A stretch of 64,000 bases of DNA from Alphaproteobacteria bacterium (lineage in GTDB: Bacteria; Pseudomonadota; Alphaproteobacteria; UBA6615): the NCBI GenBank assembly GCA_002727315.1, contig PBWR01000007.1:1-64000 (forward strand), written 5' to 3'. The notes under the pieces are model-generated. The model saw only the letters and a list, made by a program, of their open reading frames with translations. It had not been told where the DNA came from and searched no databases. A program made the position numbers and the translations under genes. Shown here piece by piece: positions 1 through 7,006 of the stretch. The first letter of the stretch is position 1, and every line of letters begins with the position of its first letter.

Positions 1-89
1 CATGCGCACGGTGACCACGCCAAAGACAAGCATGACGACCACAAGGACCATGCGCACGGTGACCACGCCAAAGACAAGCATGACGACCA
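1..89 (+). repeat. 48-bp tandem repeat encoding the His-rich loop of ZnuA
   Basis: Bases 1-41 and 49-89 are identical, so the period is 48 bp, that is 16 codons. The repeat lies in the coding frame and yields two copies of a His/Asp/Lys block. The first copy may continue outside the window. Confidence 0.9.
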
Positions 90-627
90 TGATCATCATG
101 ACGCCGAACGTGACGCGCACATCTGGCTCGACCCGGAAAACGCGAAGGCGATCGCCCATGAGATCGCCGAGGTTCTCGGCAAAGCAGACCCCGACAACGC
201 CGCGCGCTACGAAGCTAATGCAGATGCGTTGATGAAACGCATCGACGCCCTGTCAGCGAAAGTGCGAGAGAGCCTAGAGCCTGTCCACGAGCGCCCGTTC
301 ATCGTCTTCCACGATGCCTACCAGCACTTCGAACGCCGTTTCGATCTCAAAGCGGCCGGGTCCATCACCGTCAGCCCCGAGATCATTCCCGGCGCCGAAC
401 GCGTCGCCGACATCCGTCGCAAGGTCGAAAGCCTTGGCGCCACCTGCGTCTTCTCTGAGCCACAGTTCACGCCGCGCTTGGTGAATATCGTGACCGACGG
501 GACGGCGGCCAAGTCCGGCGTCCTTGATCCGCTGGGCAGCGCAATTCCCGACGGTCCGGACCTCTGGTTCACGCTGATGCAGAATATGGCAAGCTCGATC
601 CGTACCTGCCTGACGCCAACGGGTTAG
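1..627 (+). CDS. znuA: Zinc ABC transporter substrate-binding protein ZnuA, C-terminal part (5' end outside window)
   Basis: Periplasmic zinc-binding lipoprotein-like subunit (cluster A-I) that hands Zn(II) to the ZnuBC importer. The frame is open from base 1, so the start lies upstream of the window; 208 residues are visible. Residues 1-34 are a His/Asp/Lys loop built from a tandem 16-residue repeat, the histidine-rich loop typical of ZnuA. It is followed by DAHIWLDP (residues 38-45), where the His is an expected zinc ligand, then VFHDAYQHF with a second His, SEPQF, and a C-terminal LDPLGS Asp. The order and spacing fit the family. Other A-I proteins (Mn-binding) lack such a loop, so zinc is favoured. 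It converges on the bicupin gene, with three bases between the stop codons. Confidence 0.9.
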   Translation, partial: HAHGDHAKDKHDDHKDHAHGDHAKDKHDDHDHHDAERDAHIWLDPENAKAIAHEIAEVLGKADPDNAARYEANADALMKRIDALSAKVRESLEPVHERPFIVFHDAYQHFERRFDLKAAGSITVSPEIIPGAERVADIRRKVESLGATCVFSEPQFTPRLVNIVTDGTAAKSGVLDPLGSAIPDGPDLWFTLMQNMASSIRTCLTPTG

Positions 628-630
628 CGG

Positions 631-1464
631 CTATTCGGCGGAGGCCGGTATCTCCCCGAGCGCCTCGAACCCACTCGCATCGAGGTCTTCCGCGCCTTCG
701 TGCAAACCGATGACGGCGAGTGGCTCGTCACCGTTCGATTCAAACCAGTGTGCCGTGCCCGCGGGGACATGGACGCACGAACCGACGCTTAGCGTCGAGA
801 CTTTGTCGCCGACCCCGGCACGGCCCGCGCCGGCGACAACCAGATAGAATTCATCAGCGTTGTTGTGGCGGTGGGTCTTCAGGGCCTGACCGCTCGCGAG
901 TACCGGGCGCCAGGCCGAATGGCCGATCCCCTGGGCCGCGCCCAGGCAAGCACGGAACTCGGTCCCGCCCCAGCCGTCGATCCCTCTCATGTCCGACGGC
1001 GCGACATCTGCATGGTTCACCAGCGAACCGACGTCATAGCCCGCATGGGGGCCGGCCAGGTCGTCCTCGGACACGTCGCCCATGTACACATAGCCCGTCG
1101 CGGCGACACTCCCGGCACCGAGATACCAGCCGACGACAATGATCGGTTCATCCGCGCTCTCGTTCGCGAGCCAGTGTTCGGTGTCGGCGGGGACGTAATG
1201 AAAGTGTCCCGCCGCGACCTCTTCCGTCGCACCGCCCGCGCCCGCGATGCCGCAGCCGCTGATGATGTAGTAGATCTCCTCGCAGTTCTCATGCTTGTGC
1301 TTTTTGTGCACTGCGCCCGGGTTAAATGTGGCGTGGAACATGGTCGTTCCAAGGCCCTGGCGGTCGCTGAAGGGCAGCCGGAACTCGGTGATCAGCCAGC
1401 CGTCACCGGCGTCCATATTCTCCGGCGTAACATGATCGATATGGGTGAAATACTTGCGCGCCAT
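631..1464 (-). CDS. Two-domain cupin protein (bicupin)
   Basis: A 277-residue protein with two cupin domains in tandem. The first metal motif is HKHENCEEIYYIISG (around residue 57) and the second is THRHNNADEFYLVVAG (around residue 198), both of the HxH...E pattern that binds a metal. A GAGGAC ribosome site lies a few bases before the ATG. Substrate cannot be told: bicupins include dioxygenases, decarboxylases and sugar-binding proteins. It is the last of a minus-strand set with an AhpD-like protein and a YghU-type GST, which hints at small-molecule or thiol-linked metabolism, but this is only context. No signal peptide is visible, so it is probably cytoplasmic. Confidence 0.85.
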   Translation of the reverse strand: MARKYFTHIDHVTPENMDAGDGWLITEFRLPFSDRQGLGTTMFHATFNPGAVHKKHKHENCEEIYYIISGCGIAGAGGATEEVAAGHFHYVPADTEHWLANESADEPIIVVGWYLGAGSVAATGYVYMGDVSEDDLAGPHAGYDVGSLVNHADVAPSDMRGIDGWGGTEFRACLGAAQGIGHSAWRPVLASGQALKTHRHNNADEFYLVVAGAGRAGVGDKVSTLSVGSCVHVPAGTAHWFESNGDEPLAVIGLHEGAEDLDASGFEALGEIPASAE

Positions 1465-1506
1465 TGGCTTGTCCTCGTGTTGGTTCCGGCAAGGGACCGG
1501 ATGCGG

Positions 1507-2154
1507 TCAGTCGGTGCCCCAGTCGATCCCCTTGCCCGGGGGCTCGGCGGTGAGGTGCATGGCCTCCGCCAGCCGGTTGGTGCAGTTCCACAGGGCGGTC
1601 GTGTAGGTCAGCTCGATGATTTCCTCGTGGGAGAAATGCGCGGCCATGGCGTCGAACGCCGCCTGATCGCACGCCGCGCTCATGTGGGTCACAGCATCGG
1701 ACCAGTCGAGCACCACCTTTTCCTTCTCGGAAAACCCCTCATTCTCACGCCACGTACCAGCCGCGATCGCCGCCAGTTGCGCGTCGCTGTAGCCCAGTCC
1801 CCGCGCCAGGTTGACGTTATGGTGGGAACAATTGTGGCAGGAATTGTCGAGCGAGGGCTTCAGGATCGCCAGCACCTGCATGCGCGAGCGCTCCCGCTCG
1901 CCGGCGCGCAAGGCTGCGACCTTGATCTCCTCGTCGAACTTCAGAAAGCTCTTCGCCGTTCCCGGCGCATGGGCCAGAAGCTGGATGAACTTGGGCACCA
2001 TGCCGTAGAGATCGCGGCACTGGTCGTAGATCTCGGTCACCTCGGGCGTTTCCGTACCCGGCTCCACCAGCGGCACACGGGTCGAGACCGGACACGCCAT
2101 TGCGCCCAGCACTTCGTCGATCGTCGCCTCTTCGATGATATTGGCCTGGCTCAT
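1507..2154 (-). CDS. Carboxymuconolactone decarboxylase / AhpD-like alkylhydroperoxidase-fold protein
   Basis: A 215-residue protein of the CMD/AhpD superfamily. A CHNC pair followed by two His (SCHNCSHH, near residue 115) matches the redox CxxC...H site of AhpD-like proteins, although the His spacing is one residue shorter than in classical AhpD. A second helical half with FSHEEIIELTYTTALWNCTNRL is the usual family C-terminus. The ATG at 2154 is chosen because GGAGGTGA lies directly upstream; an in-frame ATG 51 bases earlier has no such site. It sits between the bicupin gene and the GST gene on the same strand. Expected role: thiol-dependent peroxidase or a related decarboxylase-fold enzyme. 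Confidence 0.8.
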   Translation of the reverse strand: MSQANIIEEATIDEVLGAMACPVSTRVPLVEPGTETPEVTEIYDQCRDLYGMVPKFIQLLAHAPGTAKSFLKFDEEIKVAALRAGERERSRMQVLAILKPSLDNSCHNCSHHNVNLARGLGYSDAQLAAIAAGTWRENEGFSEKEKVVLDWSDAVTHMSAACDQAAFDAMAAHFSHEEIIELTYTTALWNCTNRLAEAMHLTAEPPGKGIDWGTD

Positions 2155-2201
2155 ACTCACCTCCGCTTTTGCGCGGAGGTCAGATTGCCACTCTTCGTCG
2201 A

Positions 2202-3044
2202 TCAATCCAAATCGGACGCGGCATGCCGCTCGTGAACCTGCAGTTCCTCCGGCCCCGAGGTCTTGTTGACCCGCCGTCCGCGCTGCACCGCCGGCCGGGC
2301 CTGAATCTCCTCGGCCCAGCGCACCACGTTCTTGTAGGACGCCACGTCGAGGAATTCGGCCGCTTCATACTGGTTGTTCAGAACCGTGTTGCCGTACCAG
2401 GCGCAGGTCGCAATGTCGGCGATGTTGTAATCGTCGCCGCACAGATAGTGACGATCCGCCAGGTTGCGGTCGAGCACGTCCAATTGGCGTTTCACCTCCA
2501 TCGCGAAGCGGTCGATCGGATACTCCATCGGATAGGGCGCGTAGTGATAGAAATGGCCGAAGCCTCCGCCCAGATAGGGCGCACTGCCCATCTGCCAAAA
2601 CAGCCACGACATGCATTCCGCGCGCGCTGACTGCTCGCGGGGAATGAAGGCGTCGAATTTTTCCGCCAGGTAGAACAGGATCGCGCCGGACTCGAAAACT
2701 CGCGTCGGCGTGGCGGTGCTGTAATCCATCAGCGCCGGAATCTTGGAATTGGGGTTCACCTCGACGAAACCGCTGCCGAACTGGTCTCCGTCGCCGATCC
2801 GGATCAGCCAGGCATCGTACTCGGCGTCTTCGTGGCCGAGGGCTAGCAGTTCCTCGAACATCACCGTGACCTTGACGCCGTTGGGGGTCGCCAGGGAGTA
2901 GAGCTGGTGCGGGTGCTCACCGCGCGGCAGCTCCTTTTCATGGGTCGCACCGGCAATCGGTCGGTTCGTGCTGGCCCATTTTCCGCCGTTCTCGGATTCC
3001 CATTTCCAGACTTTCGGCGGCGTGTAGGACGATGTTTCGGACAT
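2202..3044 (-). CDS. yghU: YghU-type glutathione S-transferase (disulfide-bond oxidoreductase)
   Basis: A 280-residue member of the YghU/YfcG GST class, which reduces disulfides using two bound glutathiones. Visible features are the N-terminal extension ending in HPHQLYSLATPNGVKVTVMFEEL (thioredoxin-fold entry, cut here by family alignment around residues 45-67), NPNSKIPAL with the conserved cis-Pro, the FESGAIL glutathione site and the all-helical C-terminal domain with YLCGDDYNIADIA. AGGAAAG precedes the ATG. It is the first gene of the minus-strand set with the AhpD-like and bicupin genes, consistent with a thiol-redox role, but no regulator is seen. Confidence 0.9.
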   Translation of the reverse strand: MSETSSYTPPKVWKWESENGGKWASTNRPIAGATHEKELPRGEHPHQLYSLATPNGVKVTVMFEELLALGHEDAEYDAWLIRIGDGDQFGSGFVEVNPNSKIPALMDYSTATPTRVFESGAILFYLAEKFDAFIPREQSARAECMSWLFWQMGSAPYLGGGFGHFYHYAPYPMEYPIDRFAMEVKRQLDVLDRNLADRHYLCGDDYNIADIATCAWYGNTVLNNQYEAAEFLDVASYKNVVRWAEEIQARPAVQRGRRVNKTSGPEELQVHERHAASDLD

Positions 3045-3354
3045 GATCTGCTTTCCTGCTGTGATCGGACGAGAGGAGTTGTTCGGGCTCGCACCCGATT
3101 AGATGGATCGCCGGGCGGGCCAAGGCAAGCCGCCCGTGTCCATTCGTTAACGGAGGCCGCGCGGCCTAGGACTTGGCTTTCACAGCCAGGTTGAGCAACC
3201 GCGCGGGTCGGGTACGGGTGGTCGAAACGACCCCAGTAGCCCGGCAGACAGTTTGGCTGTCAGCCCCATCTAGCGCCAGACCCGCCCGCTCGCTATCCGG
3301 CATCCGCCAGCACGGACTGGGGCCCGCTGGGAAATTGAGTGCGGACGCGCCGGC
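3045..3354. other. Intergenic stretch between the yghU and HbpS-like genes
   Basis: About 310 bases without a convincing gene. It must carry the yghU promoter on the minus strand, but no clear hexamer pair was found. There is a short GC palindrome (GGCCGCGCGGCC near 3151). A short minus-strand reading frame ending at a TAG near 3172 has a plausible protein-like tail but matched no family I know. Confidence 0.5.
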
Positions 3355-3780
3355 TTAAAACGTCTCGGCGCCCTCGAAAGCTGCGAGGCCGGCATTCGAG
3401 CAGATCCGGTCTTGCTCGCCGGTGCCCGAGCCGATGCCGATACCGCCGATGCAGCGCCCGTCGACGATGACCGGCAGGCCACCGGGCAGGTTGATGCGCT
3501 TACCCTGGGTGGCGACGGCGAGCCGGATGTCCGGGCCGTCGGCCATCTCGCCGGTGGGCGCACGATAGATCGCGGCGGTGACCGCCTTGACGATGGCGGT
3601 GTCGGTGGACAGGGCGAAAGCGCCGTCCATGCGGCGGAAGGCCAGCAGGTGTCCGCCATCGTCGACGACGGCGATGCACTGGGGCTGGCCGATCTCCTCG
3701 GCCTTGCGGGTCGCGGCGTCGAGGATGGTCTCGGCACCCGCGACGGTCAGCTTGGCGGACGGGATGACATGGTCGTTCAT
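3355..3780 (-). CDS. HbpS/GlcG-like heme-degrading or heme-binding protein (DUF336 family)
   Basis: A 141-residue single-domain protein of the GlcG/HbpS family. Recognisable blocks are the N-terminal LTVAGAETILDAATRKAEEIG helix, CIAVVDDGGHLLAFRRMDGA, then LPGGLPVIVDGRCIGGIGIGSGTGEQD, which is the family signature. The domain covers the whole protein, normal for stand-alone members. HbpS-type members bind heme or act as redox sensors, and others accompany glycolate or diol operons; nothing nearby identifies the substrate. A GGAG lies upstream of the ATG. No signal peptide, so cytoplasmic. Confidence 0.85.
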   Translation of the reverse strand: MNDHVIPSAKLTVAGAETILDAATRKAEEIGQPQCIAVVDDGGHLLAFRRMDGAFALSTDTAIVKAVTAAIYRAPTGEMADGPDIRLAVATQGKRINLPGGLPVIVDGRCIGGIGIGSGTGEQDRICSNAGLAAFEGAETF

Positions 3781-3803
3781 GGGCTCGGTTCTCCGTTTTG
3801 AGT

Positions 3804-4250
3804 TCAGATCTCTCCGGCCTTGACGAAGCGGCTATAGGCGAAGGTGCCGCGCACCCCGCCGATCGCCAGGATAAGCGGGAGGAGCTGGATCACCACCTGG
3901 GCGTCGAGACCGCTGACCCGCGTGGTCACGACCAGCATATCGAGGATTACCAGGAACAGGATCGTGATCGCCGCCGCGCGCGAGCCCTTCCAGTTGGCCG
4001 TCGCCAGGCCGGCATAGATCACCGCGAAGAAGAGCTGGATCGTTGCGGGAATCAGCATGTCGCCACTCTCGACCCGCGGGTCGCCGGACAGCTGCACCAG
4101 GATCACGGCACCGAGCAGGAAGTGCATCGCCACCATGATCCAGGCCGCGAAGGTGCCGTTGCGCAGCGCCTGAAGGGCTAACGCCGGCGTGTGGGTGTGC
4201 GGATAGAAGATGCGCTGCAGATGGGTCAGGGCGGACGAGAGAAGTTTCAT
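3804..4250 (-). CDS. Small multi-pass membrane protein, function unknown
   Basis: About 148 residues with roughly four hydrophobic segments: WIMVAMHFLLGAVILV, IQLFFAVIYAGLA, AAITILFLVILDMLVV and VIQLLPLILAIGGV. This is the pattern of a compact inner-membrane protein. I do not recognise a family. The start at 4250 gives MKLLSSALTH; in-frame ATG at 4301 or TTG at 4310 would add a non-hydrophobic, Cys-containing tail and look less likely. It is 23 bases upstream of the HbpS-like gene on the same strand and may be co-transcribed with it. Confidence 0.6.
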   Translation of the reverse strand: MKLLSSALTHLQRIFYPHTHTPALALQALRNGTFAAWIMVAMHFLLGAVILVQLSGDPRVESGDMLIPATIQLFFAVIYAGLATANWKGSRAAAITILFLVILDMLVVTTRVSGLDAQVVIQLLPLILAIGGVRGTFAYSRFVKAGEI

Positions 4251-4362
4251 GCGCCGATCCAAGCATTCATGCGTCGCCGGGGCAACGCCCGCGCCGCCCA
4301 TTTCATTCAACTGAACGGGAGAAAATCTCTCGTTAGACCACAGTTAAGTCTTTGAAGGACAA

Positions 4363-4438
4363 TGGTGCCGCCTGCTGGACTCGAACCAGCGACCCCCGCA
4401 TTACGAATGCGATGCTCTACCAACTGAGCTAAGGCGGC
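4363..4438 (-). tRNA. tRNA-Thr (anticodon CGT)
   Basis: A 76-base cloverleaf on the minus strand with the 3' CCA encoded. The acceptor stem pairs GCCGCCT with its complement, the D-arm reads AGCTCAGTTGGTAGAGC, the anticodon loop is TTCGTAA (anticodon CGT, threonine) and the T-arm contains GGTTCGAGTCC. The mobile-element remnants begin within about 150 bases on its 5' side. Confidence 0.97.
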
Positions 4439-4577
4439 GCCTGAAAGCCGAGCCTTACCTATGTAAGGCCGCACCCCCGGTCAAGGCTTTGATTTCGTTA
4501 GCCCGTCTTCCTCGTTCCATATTCCTGATTAATAACGACCCACCATGACCGACAATAGCCCCGTACGCATAAGGTAG

Positions 4578-4985
4578 TTTGTCGATGCCTGTGAAACTCT
4601 GAGAAAGCCAGGACGGATTACGGTTCGAAACGGCAGGGTCAGCGGGGTCGTCCCATTCGTTGCGCACGACTTCACCCTGGACGGCAGTACGCGGGATCTG
4701 ATTCTCGGCAACTTTGATTACGATGGCGTTAACCTTTGGCTCGTGATTGATGTGCAATTCCAGGACCGCAAGGCCGTAGGTAACTGGTATCAGGAATTTT
4801 TCGGTTGCAACGGTGCAGTCACGCTCACGAAGATCGACCCCCAGGCTAAGCCGTCCAGTGTTTATTCACCTAGCTTATCCGAGATCAGGCAACGACTTGT
4901 TCAGGTGGAAGAGCTTCTCGAAGAACGACTCATCACTGAAACCGAGGCGGCCGAAAAACGCCGGCAGATCCTGGACGATCTCTAG
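4578..4985 (+). pseudogene. Start-less ORF with a SHOCT-like C-terminal segment
   Basis: The frame is open from just after a TAG at 4575 to the stop at 4985. It encodes about 135 residues without an ATG; a GTG at 4743 would leave 80. The last 33 residues (IRQRLVQVEELLEERLITETEAAEKRRQI and on) form the short amphipathic helix pair with the LITETEA turn typical of SHOCT domains, which cap many phage-borne and membrane-associated proteins. The upstream part (GVNLWLVIDVQFQDRKAVGNW) also looks protein-like but is not recognised. The missing start and the neighbouring IS and integrase fragments suggest a decayed accessory gene. Confidence 0.5.
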
Positions 4986-5005
4986 AGACAGGCAGTCATC
5001 GCTAG

Positions 5006-5122
5006 TTAAGCATCTAGCCGTAGCTTGGAGACAATCTCCTCGGGTTTATGTCGTTTCGTTGCCATCCTTGGTCCTCCGTTCACTAAAATACACGGTAGAC
5101 CAATTCAAAAGGGGGCAGGTCA
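5006..5122 (-). mobile_element. Left end of an IS3-family insertion sequence with truncated orfA
   Basis: On the minus strand the segment begins with TGACCTGCCCCC at 5122, a typical IS3-family terminal sequence, followed about 55 bases later by GGAGGACC and an ATG at 5065. The orfA start reads MATKRHKPEEIVSKLR, the characteristic N-terminus of IS3-family OrfA proteins. It then runs into LDA and a stop at 5006 after only 19 residues. The helix-turn-helix, all of orfB and the right end are gone. The left end abuts the stop codon of the integrase fragment. Confidence 0.8.
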
Positions 5123-5123
5123 G

Positions 5124-5594
5124 TCAGGTCAACTTTCGGGCAAGGTCCTCAGGCCTCAGCTGGACATAGCGCTGCAACATTCTGAGGTCCTTGTGACCGG
5201 TGATTGCTGCTACCTCCATTGCGCCGAGACCTTTCTCGAAGAACCTTGTTGTTGCTTCATGTCTGAGGTCATGGAACCGAAGATCCGTGATGTCGGCCCT
5301 GCGGGTTGCTCTGTTCCAAAGGCCCTTCAGTGCCTCAGGGTGGACCGGTATGACGACACCACTCAGGCCCTTCGGTAGCGCCTCGATGGTTTGTCGTGCC
5401 ATAGGCGATAACGGGACATCCCTGCTGTCACCATTCTTGGTCAGGGGCAGATGGACAAAGCTTTGGTCGAGGTGGACATGCTCCCAGCGGAGGCCAAGTA
5501 GCTCACCTCTGCGCATAGCTGTCTCAATGGCGAGGATAACCAGCGGCTGAAGGAACGGGTTCGATGACGCCTGACACGACATCATCAGCCGGAC
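5124..5594 (-). pseudogene. Tyrosine recombinase/integrase, C-terminal catalytic domain only
   Basis: Homology to phage-type integrases runs from about NPFLQPLVILAIETAMRRGELLGL to the stop at 5124, about 155 residues against the usual 350-400. All catalytic residues are visible: Arg in the ETAMRRGELL block, Lys in LTKNGDSRDV, His-x-x-Arg in HDLRHEATT, His in TGHKDL and the nucleophilic Tyr in QRYVQL. The N-terminal arm-binding and core-binding domains are missing. The frame continues upstream only as antisense of hemY, so the fragment has no start of its own. It is probably the remnant of an element that used the nearby tRNA-Thr region. Confidence 0.85.
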
Positions 5595-5602
5595 AGCAAG
5601 CC

Positions 5603-7006
5603 TCAGGCCCGGGGCACCGCCGGGGACGGATCGGTCTCGTCCTCGCCCGGAATGATCTCTGCGGTGCTTTCGGCCGCCGGGGCCGGCGGCGGCGCTTCCG
5701 TGATTGTCCGGTAAATGCGTGGCGGCTGTGACCAAGCCAGTGTCGCAAACGCACCGCAATGGCCGCATACCGCCGACCACTCATCTGCGACCGTGCCGCA
5801 ATCGCCGCACACCCACGCGCTGTCGGCTTCGGCCATTGCCGCGCCGGCCAGCCATTCGGCCGGCGCCGTGGTGTCCTCCGCATCGTCGTCCGCGAGGCGC
5901 GCGCGCAGACGGAACACCTCGACCGTGGGCCGGTCGGTCTCCAGGGATTCGAGCTGTTGGCGTGCGGGCCCCCACAATCCAGCCTCCAGCGCCGCACGAG
6001 CAAGCGCGAGCCGGCTTTCGGGATGGTCCGGCGCACTGCGCACGATCGTCTCGACAGCCTGGTAACGGTCGAGTGGACCGGCCTCGGGGCCCAGGAGGTC
6101 GAGATAGACCGCCAGCAGTTCGGGATGGGGGGACCTGACCCAGGATCGCTCGATTACCTTGCGGGCGCGGCGCGTGCGGCCGTCATCCGCGACGAGGCGG
6201 GCGACAAGCGTGGCCGCCGGTGCAAGAGACGGATCCAGTTCTGCCGCCTTGCGGGCCTGGGCATAGGCGTCGGCGGCCTCCCCCGCCGCGCTTGCCGCGC
6301 GGGCCCGTTCCGTCAGCAATGCGGCCCGCTGGCGGCCGGCCAGCGCGGATGATGTGCGCTTGGATTTCTGTGATTCCTCAACGAGCTGCTGGGCTTCACG
6401 CCAGTTGCCGGCCCGGCTATGCAGCGAAACCAGCGTATCGACGACCCAGGGAGTCCGCGGCTTCAGCGCATGGGCGCGCCGGGCACAGGCCAACGCGCGC
6501 GCATCGTCGTTCTCACGCAGCGCATCCGTGATCAACCCGCGCAAGCCGAGGAACTCGGTATCCTGGTTCTCCAGCATGCGTTCGAACATGGCCCGCGCCG
6601 CGGCCTCGTCGCCCGCGATCTGCGCCGACTGGGCCTCCAGGAGCAATGTCATCGGTGCATGGCCGAGCAGACTGCCGGCCCGGCGCGTGTGCTTGCGGGC
6701 GCTCGCGGGGTCGCCGGCCGCGATCGCAACCAGGCCGTCCGAAAGGGCGCGCAATCCGGCGTCCTGGCGGTTGAGCCTGCGCCGCAACGACCATTCGCGC
6801 GGCCGGCGGTACAGCCAGCGCCAGGATCCGTATATCGCCGCACTCACAACGGCCAGCAGGAACACCGCCAGGGCAAGCACCCCGACCGACGTCTCGACAC
6901 GCCAGCCCTGCCAGTCGAGCGAGACGACGCCCGGCCGATTCGCCAGCCAAACCGCAATCACGACAACCACCGCGACTTCAGCCGTGTAGATCAGAAACCG
7001 GATCAT
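5603..7006 (-). CDS. hemY: HemY-like TPR membrane protein of the heme biosynthesis locus
   Basis: A 467-residue inner-membrane protein. Two N-terminal transmembrane segments (VAVVVVIAVWLA, residues 10-21, and VLALAVFLLAVVSAAIY, about residues 43-59) are followed by a long alpha-helical TPR-like domain, as in the HemY_N/HemY family linked to late porphyrin synthesis. Near the C-terminus is a zinc-ribbon-like pair, CGDCGT and CGHCGA, common in alphaproteobacterial versions. It overlaps the upstream mic60-like gene by four bases, so translation is probably coupled. This is the TPR protein, not the oxygen-dependent protoporphyrinogen oxidase that shares the name. Confidence 0.9.
   Translation of the reverse strand: MIRFLIYTAEVAVVVVIAVWLANRPGVVSLDWQGWRVETSVGVLALAVFLLAVVSAAIYGSWRWLYRRPREWSLRRRLNRQDAGLRALSDGLVAIAAGDPASARKHTRRAGSLLGHAPMTLLLEAQSAQIAGDEAAARAMFERMLENQDTEFLGLRGLITDALRENDDARALACARRAHALKPRTPWVVDTLVSLHSRAGNWREAQQLVEESQKSKRTSSALAGRQRAALLTERARAASAAGEAADAYAQARKAAELDPSLAPAATLVARLVADDGRTRRARKVIERSWVRSPHPELLAVYLDLLGPEAGPLDRYQAVETIVRSAPDHPESRLALARAALEAGLWGPARQQLESLETDRPTVEVFRLRARLADDDAEDTTAPAEWLAGAAMAEADSAWVCGDCGTVADEWSAVCGHCGAFATLAWSQPPRIYRTITEAPPPAPAAESTAEIIPGEDETDPSPAVPRA

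Noticed and set aside
4455-4757. 100-codon minus-strand ORF overlapping the SHOCT ORF
   Set aside because: No recognisable motif, while the plus-strand frame has a SHOCT-like tail. Kept out, though neither is certain.
5603-7006. Protoporphyrinogen oxidase reading of hemY
   Set aside because: Two N-terminal membrane helices and a TPR domain are seen, and no FAD-binding GxGxxG.
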